64,000 bases of DNA from Halorussus pelagicus (GCF_004087835.1 NZ_CP035119.1:1178001-1242000), one strand, 5' to 3'. Shown: positions 18,488 through 27,632, numbered from the stretch's first letter. Translations and numbers: made by a program. The notes: generated from the letters alone by a model not told the origin.

Positions 18488-19996
18488 TTAATTAGATTTA
18501 TCTTTATGTTCGCGGAGTAAGTCGACCAGTTCTTCAATTTTGACTTTCTTCTCCGATCCAAGATTTGAATCTTTTATCCAAGAGTCAATTTCTTCAAATT
18601 CCCATGCTGTAGAAAATTCTTTCTCACAAAAGTCCCGATACTCATCTTCTTCCTCGCCGGTTATATCTTCCCCAGTTGCTATTCTCGATATAAGTCGAAG
18701 GAGTGTTCCTGATGCAATGTGTTCTATTGATTCACTCTCCTCTTTTATTTTGGCTGCATCCTGCTCTGCTTTCTTAAACTTATTCGCTTGTATTCTTGCC
18801 TCCGCGCGGTTATGGAGGACGAATGTTGGGTCAGCCCCGAACTCTATTGCCCTGCTGTAGTCCTTAATTGCCCCCTCATAGTTACCTAGTTTATGTTTTG
18901 CAAGTCCACGCTGGCCATAAGCGTCGCCAAATTCGGGATCTTCTTCAAGAACTTCGTTACAAAGATTAATTGCTTCTTTACATTCTCCCTTCTTAATAAG
19001 GGTTTCACACTGCCAGAGCCTTGATATTTTACTTATATACTCTTCTTCTTCATCGTCAGTTGCTGCTTCTTTACTTTCCTCCAAAGTTCCTTTTAGCATA
19101 TCGGCTCTTTGTTCAGCTCTTTCAATAATTTCATCTGGCTTAGGAGGTTCGAGATCATTAATTCGGCTCCCGAATTTTCTCATCAAGCTTCCAAATCCAT
19201 CAATTTCCACCAAGTATGTGTTTGGTTGTTCTAGCAGTTTTCCTGCCTTCTTAGAAACAGCGTTAGAATCCAGGACACACCAGTAAATGCCATACTCTGA
19301 AAGTTCAGCTTCAATAAGAGGATCCATAATTGAGTCATCTTCCCCACTATAGCCAACAACTACTAACCCATATTCCTCTACTGTTTGTTGAAGCGCATCT
19401 TTCATCGCTTCGTCTAATGCATTTGATCCTGTCTCGTTAGTAGTATTTCGGAGATTGTCATAAAGGTAATCCCCGTGGAGTTTCACAATTGCCGATTTAC
19501 TATGTGTGAGTCTAAACTCGGGCGCAATAGCCCGATGATCTATCACTTGCGGTTTATCTTCCAAGTATAAATAAAACGCTTTGAACAGCAAATCATCGAA
19601 ATTCGGTGTGAGAGTATGGGGAACAAAATTCTCAGCCATCAAAGAAGCAAGAATGACGTGTTCGAAATTTGGATCCGCATCCTTTACAAGTTTTTGAATC
19701 CTTTCTCTTCGTTCTCCGCGAGTTGGATGACGTTGTTCAAACCAAAACCCATATCTACTTTTGTCATAATCTATCTCTTTCTGTTTATTACCAACCCAGT
19801 TATCAAATTCAACCTTAGGATTTTCATGATCATAGCATTCTTTCTGCCAGATTTCGATTAGTTCGCCGCCAGTAGGAATTTCAGCTGGACGAGGTCGTGA
19901 CGTCCCAGCACCTATAAGAAATGCGTAGTTTTTGCGTTCTTTCACAGCTCTGATTAACTGTGTTACAGTTGCTGTATTAATCTCCCCATCAGTCAT
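18488..19996 (-). CDS. SIR2-like NADase domain fused to TPR region; candidate antiviral defence protein
   Basis: 502 residues. The SIR2-like (SIR2_2 type) domain spans about 10-275: GAGTS (29-33), TPNFDDLL (130-137), KLHGD (172-176) and GYSGEDDSIMD (215-225), i.e. the NAD-binding GAGxS, TxNxD and KLHG motifs. Residues ~276-325 are a charged linker; ~335-420 hold TPR-like helices (GDAYGQRGLAKHKLGNYEGAIKDYSRAI). In DSR, Thoeris, Avs5 and SIR2-HerA systems such domains deplete NAD+ on phage sensing. The gene is AT-rich, lysine/asparagine-rich and flanked by core genes, so it was probably acquired. AAAGGAG lies six bases before the ATG, an unusual clear Shine-Dalgarno sequence, with a TATA-like region near 20035. 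No partner gene is visible, so it would act alone. Confidence 0.85.
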   Translation of the reverse strand: MTDGEINTATVTQLIRAVKERKNYAFLIGAGTSRPRPAEIPTGGELIEIWQKECYDHENPKVEFDNWVGNKQKEIDYDKSRYGFWFEQRHPTRGERRERIQKLVKDADPNFEHVILASLMAENFVPHTLTPNFDDLLFKAFYLYLEDKPQVIDHRAIAPEFRLTHSKSAIVKLHGDYLYDNLRNTTNETGSNALDEAMKDALQQTVEEYGLVVVGYSGEDDSIMDPLIEAELSEYGIYWCVLDSNAVSKKAGKLLEQPNTYLVEIDGFGSLMRKFGSRINDLEPPKPDEIIERAEQRADMLKGTLEESKEAATDDEEEEYISKISRLWQCETLIKKGECKEAINLCNEVLEEDPEFGDAYGQRGLAKHKLGNYEGAIKDYSRAIEFGADPTFVLHNRAEARIQANKFKKAEQDAAKIKEESESIEHIASGTLLRLISRIATGEDITGEEEDEYRDFCEKEFSTAWEFEEIDSWIKDSNLGSEKKVKIEELVDLLREHKDKSN

Positions 19997-20079
19997 TGTT
20001 AACTCCTTTATAGATGCTGAGCGTAAAAATCTTATTATGCAGTTGGTAGTCGAGAGTATGAGATCTTCAAAAGCAACTG

Positions 20080-21039
20080 TTACGCCGGGTTCTTGCCGCG
20101 TTCCCGAATCAACTCGCGCAGTTCGTCGGGGTCGTCGATGTCCTCTAACTCCTCGCGCTCGACCAAGCCCGTGCCATCGACGCTCTCGCGTTTGGCCTCG
20201 TCCACGAAGTAGACCGAGCGCGTCTGGGCGACCTCACCGATGGAGGACATGATGCGGGCGCGCTTCTCGGCGGCCTTGGTGAACGCAGAGTGACCCGTCA
20301 GGACGTTCTCCTCGCTATCGTTGTCCTCGCTGACGGTCTTGAAGGGCGCGCGGACTGTGGGGTGGACTTCGAAGCCCGCGCGGGTCAGCACCGTGACGAT
20401 GCGCTCGTCGTCGTCCTCGGGTTCGGGGTCGTCTGGCGTGGGGTCGCCCTCGCGGACCTCGTCGGCCCCGTCGAGTACGTCCACGGGGCTGGTCAGGTCG
20501 CCCTCGAACATGTCTTCGAGTTCGAGCGCGACCTCCACGCTGGCGTTCATGCCGTCCTCGTACTTCGAGACGGTTCGCCGCGAGACGCCCAGTTCCTTGG
20601 CGAGGCGGCCGAGGCTCCAGCCGCGTTCCTCGCGCTCGTCGCGCAGTACGTCGCCGTCGATGGTGACGTAGAGACCGCCGGGCGCGGCGTAAATCAGCGG
20701 CGACATTCCTTCCACGAACAGTTCCATCGCCGTGTCAGGACTCAATACCGGGACGCCGTGTCGGAAGTAGACGACGCCCGGTTCCAGTTCCTCGTCGCGG
20801 GTCCGAAGGCCGACGACAACCGGCGTGGCGTTGAGGTATTCGCCGAGTCGTCGCATCTCCAGACCGGTCGCTCCGTCGAACGCGTCCACGTTCGCCAGAA
20901 CCTTCAACAAGAGCAGGTCGCGTCCGCGCCGCGCGGCCACGTCGAAGCTCTTGGGTCGGATTGCGCACCGGTCACTTACGGTGAATCCCGCGTCCTCCAG
21001 CATCGCGGTCACGTTCCCGACCAGTGCAGACCGGGACAT
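20080..21039 (-). CDS. Archaeal HTH-type transcriptional regulator (N-terminal nuclease-like fold plus XRE HTH)
   Basis: 319 residues. The N-terminal ~125 residues ([19 protein letters not shown]) resemble a restriction-endonuclease-like fold; an XRE/Cro-type HTH follows at about 130-190 ([28 protein letters not shown]), then an acidic linker and a C-terminal domain ([23 protein letters not shown]-like). This matches the conserved archaeal 'putative HTH-type transcriptional regulatory protein' family found in nearly all Euryarchaeota. Targets unknown. Divergent from tiaS. Confidence 0.88.
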   Translation of the reverse strand: MSRSALVGNVTAMLEDAGFTVSDRCAIRPKSFDVAARRGRDLLLLKVLANVDAFDGATGLEMRRLGEYLNATPVVVGLRTRDEELEPGVVYFRHGVPVLSPDTAMELFVEGMSPLIYAAPGGLYVTIDGDVLRDEREERGWSLGRLAKELGVSRRTVSKYEDGMNASVEVALELEDMFEGDLTSPVDVLDGADEVREGDPTPDDPEPEDDDERIVTVLTRAGFEVHPTVRAPFKTVSEDNDSEENVLTGHSAFTKAAEKRARIMSSIGEVAQTRSVYFVDEAKRESVDGTGLVEREELEDIDDPDELRELIRERGKNPA

Positions 21040-21189
21040 ACCCGCATGTAAGTGATTCCCCTATAAATGCGTTGTGCTGGCCGTATCACCGCTCCTGCTT
21101 GCGATTGGCCGGACGAGCGGCGATAGTTTGATAACCATAGACGTGACCGCTCCGAAAACCGTTAGTCCGGGACGCGCCAAGCGAGAGCA

Positions 21190-22521
21190 GTGACAGTCAT
21201 CGGTATCGACGACACCGACTCCCGCGAACTGGGGATGTGTACGACGTATCTCGCGGCCGAAATCGCCGACCGCGTCAGTGCGGAGGCCGCCGTCGAGCGG
21301 TCGCTCCTCGTCCGCCTCAACCCCGCGGTCGAGCACAAGACCCGCGGAAACGCCGCGCTCGCGGTTCACACCGACGCCGACCCCGAGACCGCCTTCGAAA
21401 TCGCCCGCGAGGAGGTCGCGGCGGTCGCCGAGACCGACGACCCGCGGACCAATCCCGGTCTCGTCGTCGCGCCGGAGTCTCCCGAGGAGGTTCCCGACTC
21501 GGTGGCCGAGTTCGCCTGTGAGGCGGTCCGCGACCGACTCGCGGTCGCGGACGCCGAGGAGCTAATCGAGACCGCGGGCTACCGGAGCGCGGGGTGGAAG
21601 GTGGGCCGCGGGAAAATCGGGGCGCTCGCGGCGGTCGGCGCGTGGGCGGCGTTCGGCGGCGGAGACGACGCTCGCCCTGCGACTGACGAGGGCGACTCCG
21701 GCGGAGTCGCCCGCGCCGACTGGACCTACGAGTGCATCTCGTATCGGGACCCCGAGCGCGTCGGGACGCCCCGCGAGGTGGACGCCGAATCGGTTTTCGA
21801 CGCCGCGACCGCGGCGTATCCCGCGGCGTGGGACACCGTGGACCGCGAGACCGGCGAGTTGGTCTGTGTTCCGCACACGCCCGGCCCGATTCTCCACGGC
21901 ATCCGCGGCGACGACCCCGAGACCGTCCGAGAGGTGGCCGAGGCCATCGAGAGCGAACCGGTCTCGCACAGGGCGCTGTTCGTGACGAATCAGGGGACCG
22001 ACGCGCATCTCCGAGACGGAGCGATTGGCGAGGTTGAGGACGGCCGGGCCTACCGCGTCGAGGGCACGGTCGCAGACGCGCCCGAGACCCGGCGCGGCGG
22101 CCACGTCTTCTTCGAACTGGCGGACCCCGAGTCGGACGCAGAGATTCGGTGCGCCGCCTTTGAACCGACCAAACGCTTCCGGGACCGAGTGCGCGCGCTC
22201 CGGCCCGGCGACCGCATCGCGGCCTGCGGCGAGGTCTCGGACGGCACCCTCAAACTCGAAAAGTTCGCGGTCCGCGAGTTGAATCGGACCGAACTCGCCA
22301 CGCCGGACTGCCCGGACTGTGGCCGGTCGATGAAGAGCGCCGGGACCGGACAGGGCTACCGCTGTCGGGACTGCAAGACGAGTGCTGACGGGAAGGTAGA
22401 GTGCGAGGTCGAACGGGAGTTGGCGGTCGGATGGTACGAGGTGCCCCCGGAGGCGCGCAGACACATCGCCAAGCCCCTGATTCGGGGCGGGTTCGACGCG
22501 CCGATTCACCCCGAGAAGTAG
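21190..22521 (+). CDS. tiaS: tRNA(Ile2) agmatinylcytidine synthetase TiaS
   Basis: Modifies C34 of the tRNA-Ile CAU anticodon with agmatine and ATP so that it reads AUA. 443 residues starting at GTG 21190. Seen: IGIDDTDSRELGMCTTYLA at the N-terminus, RSAGWKVGRGKIGALAAVGAW in the kinase-like core, an OB-fold (about 285-375) and a C-terminal zinc ribbon (CPDCGRSMKSAG then CRDC). Full length. A ~20-residue acidic insert (DARPATDEGDSGGVAR) interrupts the central domain. Confidence 0.94.
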   Translation: MTVIGIDDTDSRELGMCTTYLAAEIADRVSAEAAVERSLLVRLNPAVEHKTRGNAALAVHTDADPETAFEIAREEVAAVAETDDPRTNPGLVVAPESPEEVPDSVAEFACEAVRDRLAVADAEELIETAGYRSAGWKVGRGKIGALAAVGAWAAFGGGDDARPATDEGDSGGVARADWTYECISYRDPERVGTPREVDAESVFDAATAAYPAAWDTVDRETGELVCVPHTPGPILHGIRGDDPETVREVAEAIESEPVSHRALFVTNQGTDAHLRDGAIGEVEDGRAYRVEGTVADAPETRRGGHVFFELADPESDAEIRCAAFEPTKRFRDRVRALRPGDRIAACGEVSDGTLKLEKFAVRELNRTELATPDCPDCGRSMKSAGTGQGYRCRDCKTSADGKVECEVERELAVGWYEVPPEARRHIAKPLIRGGFDAPIHPEK

Positions 22522-23046
22522 CTATCCCAGACTGTCCCACGCCTTTCGGAATCGCTCGCCGTGTGGCGGCAGGAAGGCCTCGCCGGTCTCGGCGAACGAG
22601 TCGGGCGTGACCCACCGAACGTCCGTCACCTCCGTCCCCGCGTGGGGTTCGCCGTCGGTGTCCTCACGTTGAACCGCGAACCCGACGGAGACGACTCGCT
22701 TGCCCTCGAACTGCGTGACCGAGAACGTATCGAGGAGCGTCAGGTCCGCGGGGTCGGCGCGGACGCCGGTCTCCTCGCGGAGTTCGCGGACCGCGGCTTC
22801 TCGCGGGGACTCTTCGAGTTCGAGATGACCGCCGGGGACCGCCCAGTCACCGACGCCCGGTTCGACCGCACGCTCGGTGAGCAAAACGCCCTGACTTCCG
22901 ACGACGGCGACGCCCGCCGTCGGGACCGGATTCCGCCAGATAGCGCGCTCGCAGTCCGGGCAGAACTGGCGCTCGCGCCCCTCGATTTCGCGGGTCGAGA
23001 GCGCCGTCCCGCAGTGCGGACAGAAGTTCGCGGGATAGGTCGTCAC
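22522..23046 (-). CDS. Nudix hydrolase with N-terminal zinc ribbon (NudC/NUDT-like)
   Basis: 174 residues. A zinc ribbon (CPHCG and CPDC, residues 9-30) precedes a complete Nudix box (GGHLELEESPREAAVRELREE, about 72-92, with the REEETG core following) that binds Mg2+ for pyrophosphate hydrolysis. The zinc ribbon plus Nudix layout resembles NADH pyrophosphatases, but the SQPWPFPxS substrate motif is absent, so the substrate is open. Convergent with tiaS with no gap. Confidence 0.88.
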   Translation of the reverse strand: MTTYPANFCPHCGTALSTREIEGRERQFCPDCERAIWRNPVPTAGVAVVGSQGVLLTERAVEPGVGDWAVPGGHLELEESPREAAVRELREETGVRADPADLTLLDTFSVTQFEGKRVVSVGFAVQREDTDGEPHAGTEVTDVRWVTPDSFAETGEAFLPPHGERFRKAWDSLG

Positions 23047-23059
23047 GCCCTCTCACCCC

Positions 23060-24220
23060 TCATGATTTCAATCCGCTCCCCGTCAGCGGAACCACCACGT
23101 CGTCGTCCGGCGCTATCGCGCCGCGCTCGCGGAACTGTGCGAGGGCGGCGGGCGCGACCGCGCAGGTCGGTTCGGTGTAGAACCCGCCGCGGCGGAGGCA
23201 GTCGAGCGCGTCGGCGACCGGCTCGGCGTCAAGCGCGATTGCGTCGCCGCCGGTCGCCTCGATGGCGTCGAGAATCTGGCTCTTTCTGGCGGGGTTGAGA
23301 ATCTGGATGCCGTCGGCGACCGAGTTGTCGCCGCTGGCTTCGTCAGCACCGTGGCGTTCCGCGGCGATTGGCGCGTACCCGGCGGCCTGCGCGCCGAACA
23401 GGCGGGGCATCCGGTCGGTCCAGCCAGCGTCCTTCAGGGCGCGAAAGCCCCGGTAAGCCCCGAGAAAGAGCGTGCCGTGGCCCAGCGGCGTGACCACGGC
23501 GTCGGGAACCTCCCAGTCGCGCTGTGCCGCGACTTCGAAGGCGAACGTCGCGGTGCCCGCGAAGAACGCCGGGTTCCACGCGTGGCTGGCGTACCAGCCA
23601 GCCTCGTCGTCGGATTCGACGGCTTCGATACAGGCGTCGGTCACGTCCTGTCGCGTACCCTCGACTCGGACTGGTGTCGCCCCGACGCGCTCGATGGCGG
23701 CGAGTTTCGACTGCTTGGCGTCGGCCGGGACGTAGATGTCGGCGTCGATTCCCGCGCGGGCGGCGTACTGGGCGATGGCCGCGCCCGCGTTGCCCGACGA
23801 GTCCTCGACGACCTTTTCGACGCCGAGTTGGGCAGCGCGCGAGAGCGTCGTGGTCGCGCCGCGGTCCTTGAAACTCCCGGAGGGGAAGACGTACTCCAGT
23901 TTGAACTGGACGTTCTCACCCCACGATTTGGAGTCAGGGGTTTGCAGGGGCGTGAACCCCTCGCCGAGCGTGACCGCGGCCGAGAACGGGAGGAACTTCT
24001 CGAAGGCCCACAGGCCAGCGCGGGTGTCGAGGTCTGTGAAGTCGGGCGCGGGACCCTCGGGAAGCGGTCGGGCGGCGAGTTCGAGGGGATGGCCGCAGTC
24101 ACAGCGCCACGGTTCGTCCGGTCCAGCGTCGTAGCTTCGGCCGCAGTCGGGGCAGGTGAGGTCGGGGCAAGCAGGGTCGCCAGCGGCCGCGTCCTCAGTG
24201 TCGGAGCGGTCTCTCGACAT
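23060..24220 (-). CDS. thrC: Threonine synthase (PLP-dependent)
   Basis: 386 residues from the ATG at 24220, just after the stop of the upstream gene; an alternative ATG at 24235 would add MTSSD and overlap that gene. An N-terminal zinc ribbon (CPDCGRSYDA then CDCG, about 23-43) is typical of archaeal threonine synthases. The PLP lysine is K118 in SGSFKDRGA; SSGNAGAAIAQYAARAG and PLGHGTLFLGAYRGF (the phosphate-binding part of which reads GHGT) follow. Converts O-phosphohomoserine to threonine. A related threonine dehydratase-like activity cannot be excluded. Confidence 0.88.
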   Translation of the reverse strand: MSRDRSDTEDAAAGDPACPDLTCPDCGRSYDAGPDEPWRCDCGHPLELAARPLPEGPAPDFTDLDTRAGLWAFEKFLPFSAAVTLGEGFTPLQTPDSKSWGENVQFKLEYVFPSGSFKDRGATTTLSRAAQLGVEKVVEDSSGNAGAAIAQYAARAGIDADIYVPADAKQSKLAAIERVGATPVRVEGTRQDVTDACIEAVESDDEAGWYASHAWNPAFFAGTATFAFEVAAQRDWEVPDAVVTPLGHGTLFLGAYRGFRALKDAGWTDRMPRLFGAQAAGYAPIAAERHGADEASGDNSVADGIQILNPARKSQILDAIEATGGDAIALDAEPVADALDCLRRGGFYTEPTCAVAPAALAQFRERGAIAPDDDVVVPLTGSGLKS

Positions 24221-24221
24221 A

Positions 24222-25178
24222 TCAGAACTCGTCAACGCTGGTGCCGACCGAACAAACGTACTCGCCGGTCGCCACTTGGGGCAGTCGGCGCGAGCGCCAG
24301 AAGACGCCGCTGTCGTCGGCGGTGACTTCGGCCTTCAACTGGCCGAAGGGGTCAGTCACCTCGAAGAGAACGTCGCCGACCGTGACCCGGTCGCCGAGGT
24401 CCTTCCGGAATCGGACGAGACCGCCCGAGGGCGACCCGTAGCGGTCGAAGCCGGTCGCGCGCGTCTGGGGTTCGAGGTCCACGTCACCGTCGAGGAAGCC
24501 GTAGTAGCGCAGGACGTTGAACACACCTTCGACGCCGTACTGGATACTTTCTTCGTCCCACCCGACACAGCCGCCGAGTTCGGGGTCGATGGTCGGGATT
24601 CCCTCGTCGGGACCGGCGCGGGCGAGTTGGCCGTCCGGTCCCTTCTGGTCGAGGACGTGCCCGCACCCGAACACCTTGGCGAGTTCGAGACACTCCTCGT
24701 GGAGGCGATGGCGCTGGCCACAGCGAACGCGGACCTCGTTGAGCATCTGGCTCGTAGAGCCTTGATGCAGGTCCAGAATCAGATCGGCCCGCGACGCGGC
24801 CTCGAAGGTGGCGGCCGCGATGCGCTCGCTGGAGGACCCCGACTCGTCGCCGGGGTAGGTGCGATTCATCTTGGTGTCGTCGATGGGGTTGCGGTGTTCG
24901 GCGACCTGAAAGGCGTGGTAGTTGACGATGCCGACCACGAGAATTGTGCCTGAAAGGTCAGCGGGCGAAATTTGGGGGATGGCCCGCTGAATCACGCCGA
25001 GACCGTTCAGTTCGTCGCCGTCGCTGACGGCCTGCACGTACAGCGTCGGCCCGTCCGCGGCACCGTTGATGACTGCGACGGGGAGACCGAACTCGCCGCC
25101 GTCGCGCGTTTCGCCAACCTGCAACCGCCCGGTGTCGATTTCGCCGGGGGCCGCACTCGCCGTTCCGAGCGTCTTCAT
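24222..25178 (-). CDS. Succinylglutamate desuccinylase/aspartoacylase family deacylase
   Basis: 318 residues, M14-like zinc-hydrolase family (COG3608). The usual first zinc motif HGDE reads SDGDE here (VQAVSDGDELNG, near residue 52), so one canonical ligand is not histidine; the second region (NYHAFQVAEHRNPIDDTKMNR) and the histidine of LILDLHQGS are present. The C-terminal part holds a lipoyl-like barrel (LGDRVTVGDVLFEVTDPFG). The substrate is unknown; ectoine-degradation and amino-acylase relatives exist. It runs one base ahead of thrC and is probably co-transcribed with it. Confidence 0.82.
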   Translation of the reverse strand: MKTLGTASAAPGEIDTGRLQVGETRDGGEFGLPVAVINGAADGPTLYVQAVSDGDELNGLGVIQRAIPQISPADLSGTILVVGIVNYHAFQVAEHRNPIDDTKMNRTYPGDESGSSSERIAAATFEAASRADLILDLHQGSTSQMLNEVRVRCGQRHRLHEECLELAKVFGCGHVLDQKGPDGQLARAGPDEGIPTIDPELGGCVGWDEESIQYGVEGVFNVLRYYGFLDGDVDLEPQTRATGFDRYGSPSGGLVRFRKDLGDRVTVGDVLFEVTDPFGQLKAEVTADDSGVFWRSRRLPQVATGEYVCSVGTSVDEF

Positions 25179-25270
25179 TACCCATAACGGACGCCTACAC
25201 GCCCTTTAGCGGTTCGGTCTTGGCGAAGTGAGAGTCATATAAGCATCGAAAAATAGAGGTACTAACTAAT

Positions 25271-26053
25271 TTATTCTACTGCTGTATGTGTGGCATCCAC
25301 ATATGAACTCCACTTTTGAGCACTACCAGTAATACCGACATCGAATGAGTTAGCACCCGGAAGACCCCAGCTAACGCTCCAATTAGACGGTGCGCAGAAA
25401 GGATCCCAAGTATGGATGAACTGACCGTAAATGGTTGTATCCGAACCCTGTTCATCGTCTCGAGCATCTACTTCGCATTCGATAAAGCCTGTTTTCGGTG
25501 TGTAAGAGCCGACTTTGTTTCCTGTCTTAATTTTGGCGTAGTAGCCATGTACGGATGTCTTCTTTTCAGCGATAAGACCGTCTGATCCAGTTTGGGTATC
25601 GGGAATGTTTCGATAGATATCCTCCGAGAACGAGATTGCGGCCCCGTCGTAAGGACCGTGACAATCAACGCCACGTGCGGATGCAAGGTCCCACTGGAAG
25701 ACAAAGTGTTGATGACCGTCGCCGTTATCATTACCGACAGAATACCCACCGATACTAATACTGGAGTCAGGGTCATCATCTGGGTCAGCAAACCTTTTTT
25801 CAGTCGAGACATCACCATTCGACTTCTTATTGTGCCTCTTTACTTTCTGCGAGAACGGTTTTGTATTATAAGTGTAATTGATTCCGTGCTGATCACAGAG
25901 CTTATTTGCCTGCTCGGTCTTCCCGTTTCGCAAAAGCTGTTTTAAAGCAGCGTATATACCTTTCTCGGGCGAGGCCGAAACGGTTGACGTGCTAAGAGCA
26001 CTGGTTGTAAGTCCTGCACTACCAATTGATTTTATGAATCTTCTACGATTCAT
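25271..26053 (-). CDS. Tat-exported protein of unknown function
   Basis: 260 residues. The N-terminus MNRRRFIKSIGSAGLTTSAL is a twin-arginine signal peptide with cleavage likely after VSA near residue 27. The mature part is glycine/aspartate/serine-rich, with two cysteine-containing stretches (ARGVDCHGPYDGAAISF and FIHTWDPFCAPSNWSVSWG) that suggest a secreted beta-rich fold. Base composition is much lower in GC than the core. It is divergent from a Tat lipoprotein gene with a shared 110-base promoter region. I do not recognise the family. Confidence 0.75.
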   Translation of the reverse strand: MNRRRFIKSIGSAGLTTSALSTSTVSASPEKGIYAALKQLLRNGKTEQANKLCDQHGINYTYNTKPFSQKVKRHNKKSNGDVSTEKRFADPDDDPDSSISIGGYSVGNDNGDGHQHFVFQWDLASARGVDCHGPYDGAAISFSEDIYRNIPDTQTGSDGLIAEKKTSVHGYYAKIKTGNKVGSYTPKTGFIECEVDARDDEQGSDTTIYGQFIHTWDPFCAPSNWSVSWGLPGANSFDVGITGSAQKWSSYVDATHTAVE

Positions 26054-26133
26054 ATTCCTATCTTTTTCTATTCTATATTATATCTTTCTAAATGAATTAT
26101 CTATAATGTTTTTTGACTATGGAGCTGATAATC

Positions 26134-26145
26134 TTTTTATATATA
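26134..26145 (+). promoter_or_regulatory. TATA box that decides the lipoprotein start
   Basis: TTTTTATATATA lies 19-30 bases before ATG 26164, which favours this ATG over an in-frame ATG at 26116 that would place the TATA box inside the gene. Confidence 0.55.
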
Positions 26146-26163
26146 CCTCCCGTAGGAATTTCC

Positions 26164-26601
26164 ATGCGTCGAAGAACAGTTGCCCGTCTATCCGGAGTTG
26201 GAATTATAACATGCCTCAGTGGTTGCAGTTCATTATTCAAAGACGATAGAGTAGAACCTAAAGTAAATTCTACATTTACTTGGACTAGTACACAATGTGG
26301 TGAAGGTGAGCCGAATACACAGGCAGATTGGGATGAATCCGGCGTGGAGATTACCGGTACTGCCGTACTCCCAAAGGGATGCTATAAAACAATCATCGAA
26401 TCGCTCGGACCTAGTGACGAATCTACCGCAACTATAGAAATAAAGTTCGAACAGACCCCCGAGGGAGAACACTGCGTCAACTGTGACTCGATAGTCACTT
26501 ATGAATTAATAGTTAATTCTATTAACTCGTCTATTTCATCTGTAGATATTATTCATAATACACCTCTCAAAGAGGAAGTAGTTGCAACCCATTCGAGATA
26601 A
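26164..26601 (+). CDS. Tat lipoprotein of a cysteine-bearing haloarchaeal family
   Basis: 145 residues. MRRRTVARLSGVGII is a twin-arginine signal and LSGC (18-21) a lipobox, so the protein should be lipid-anchored outside the membrane. The mature domain (VEITGTAVLPKGCYKTIIE, then EHCVNCDSIVTYELIV) matches a common haloarchaeal pattern of small lipoproteins with a GC-x-A and C-x2-C-bearing beta-sandwich; function unknown. AT-rich like its divergent neighbour. Confidence 0.75.
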   Translation: MRRRTVARLSGVGIITCLSGCSSLFKDDRVEPKVNSTFTWTSTQCGEGEPNTQADWDESGVEITGTAVLPKGCYKTIIESLGPSDESTATIEIKFEQTPEGEHCVNCDSIVTYELIVNSINSSISSVDIIHNTPLKEEVVATHSR

Positions 26602-26945
26602 CGGTAGCTCTTAACTCGATAGTATCGAGAGCCCCAGATTTCCGGATACTAGTCAGTATAGGCGCTGTTATCCGAAAGTGCGGAGTGTAACGGCTCTCTT
26701 CAGCCGTTCCTATAGGATTATATCCACCCACATCAATTTATTCATCTATAATCTATATTGTAATTTTAGATTGTACCGATTCGAAGGTCATGCTGACCGC
26801 CTTCATTATCAGCGAAAAAGGACGAGCGTTCGCAGACAACCGACTACGAAGCTATACTCAAAAACAAGGCAGACGCCGAGACGACGAACAAAGAAAAAGC
26901 GACGAGGAGCGACGGAATGGTGTTCGGTGCGAGCGGTCGGGCGTC
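26602..26945. other. 344-base intergenic stretch at the edge of an AT-rich patch
   Basis: AT-rich up to about 26880, then GC-rich. No ORF with protein-like features was found: the frame starting MLTAFIISEKG at 26790 overlaps the next gene antisense and loses hydrophobic pattern. It probably marks a recombination junction. Confidence 0.5.
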
Positions 26946-27632
26946 CTACAGGCCGAACCAGACCGTCGAGCAGTCGTCGTCCGGGAAGTGCCAGCGTTGC
27001 TCCGGGCGGCCGTTTTTCTCGCGGAGTTCGATTCGCGCGTCGAACAGCGGGCCGAATCGCTGGACTGGCTTCGAGTCGTCGGCGACCGGCAGGTGGTAGT
27101 GGGCCATCCCGCCGACGCCGCGGACGTGGTCGCCGAGCGCGCTGAGGAATCGGTCTATCGCCGTCTCGTCGTGGCGGTTCACGAGATACGAGAGCGTGTA
27201 TAGCGAGAGGCGGAACTCGGCGGGTTCGAGACCCGACTGGGCTATCTTGGCGGTCGTCATCGCGTTGCAGAGCGCGGTCTGAAAGCCGTCGAGGTCGCAC
27301 GCGGACTGGGACGCGTCGGTAGCGACCGACTCGGAAGCGACCGAGGACGCCGCGGTCCGCGTGTCACAGTCGTATCCGACGAAGCGCACGCGCTCGTCAG
27401 TCACGCCGACATCGTCGGGGAGCAGGGAGACCGCATCCTCTCTGTCGCGGTCGGTCAGCGCGAGGAGGCGACTGCGCGAGACCTCGGGCGCACCGAGGAG
27501 TTTCCGCGTCGCGCGCCGAGACACCTCTTCGCGGACGTTTCCGGTCACGAGCAGGTTACAGCCCCGCTGTTTCAACCGTCGGAGTTTCAAACGCACCTCG
27601 CCTATCGGAACACCGGTCGTGTCGTCGCTCAT
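26946..27632 (-). CDS. Degenerate RecA/KaiC-like protein (DUF7504-type)
   Basis: 228 residues. The beginning (IGEVRLKLRRLKQRGCNLLVTGNV) resembles the first strand of KaiC/RecA-fold proteins, but where a Walker A loop (GxxGxGKT) should be there is NVREEVSRRATRKLLG, so ATP binding is doubtful. The middle (GFQTALCNAMTTAKIAQSGLEPAEFRLSLYTL, positions ~115-150) and GGMAHYHLPVADDS fit what I recall as haloarchaeal DUF7504. A TATA-like TTTAAATA lies about 25 bases upstream. It sits next to a small membrane protein and a CHAT protease. Family name from memory. Confidence 0.7.
   Translation of the reverse strand: MSDDTTGVPIGEVRLKLRRLKQRGCNLLVTGNVREEVSRRATRKLLGAPEVSRSRLLALTDRDREDAVSLLPDDVGVTDERVRFVGYDCDTRTAASSVASESVATDASQSACDLDGFQTALCNAMTTAKIAQSGLEPAEFRLSLYTLSYLVNRHDETAIDRFLSALGDHVRGVGGMAHYHLPVADDSKPVQRFGPLFDARIELREKNGRPEQRWHFPDDDCSTVWFGL

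Noticed and set aside
26790-27203. Plus-strand frame starting MLTAFIISEKG
   Set aside because: Mostly antisense of the DUF7504-type gene, with arginine-rich shadow composition.
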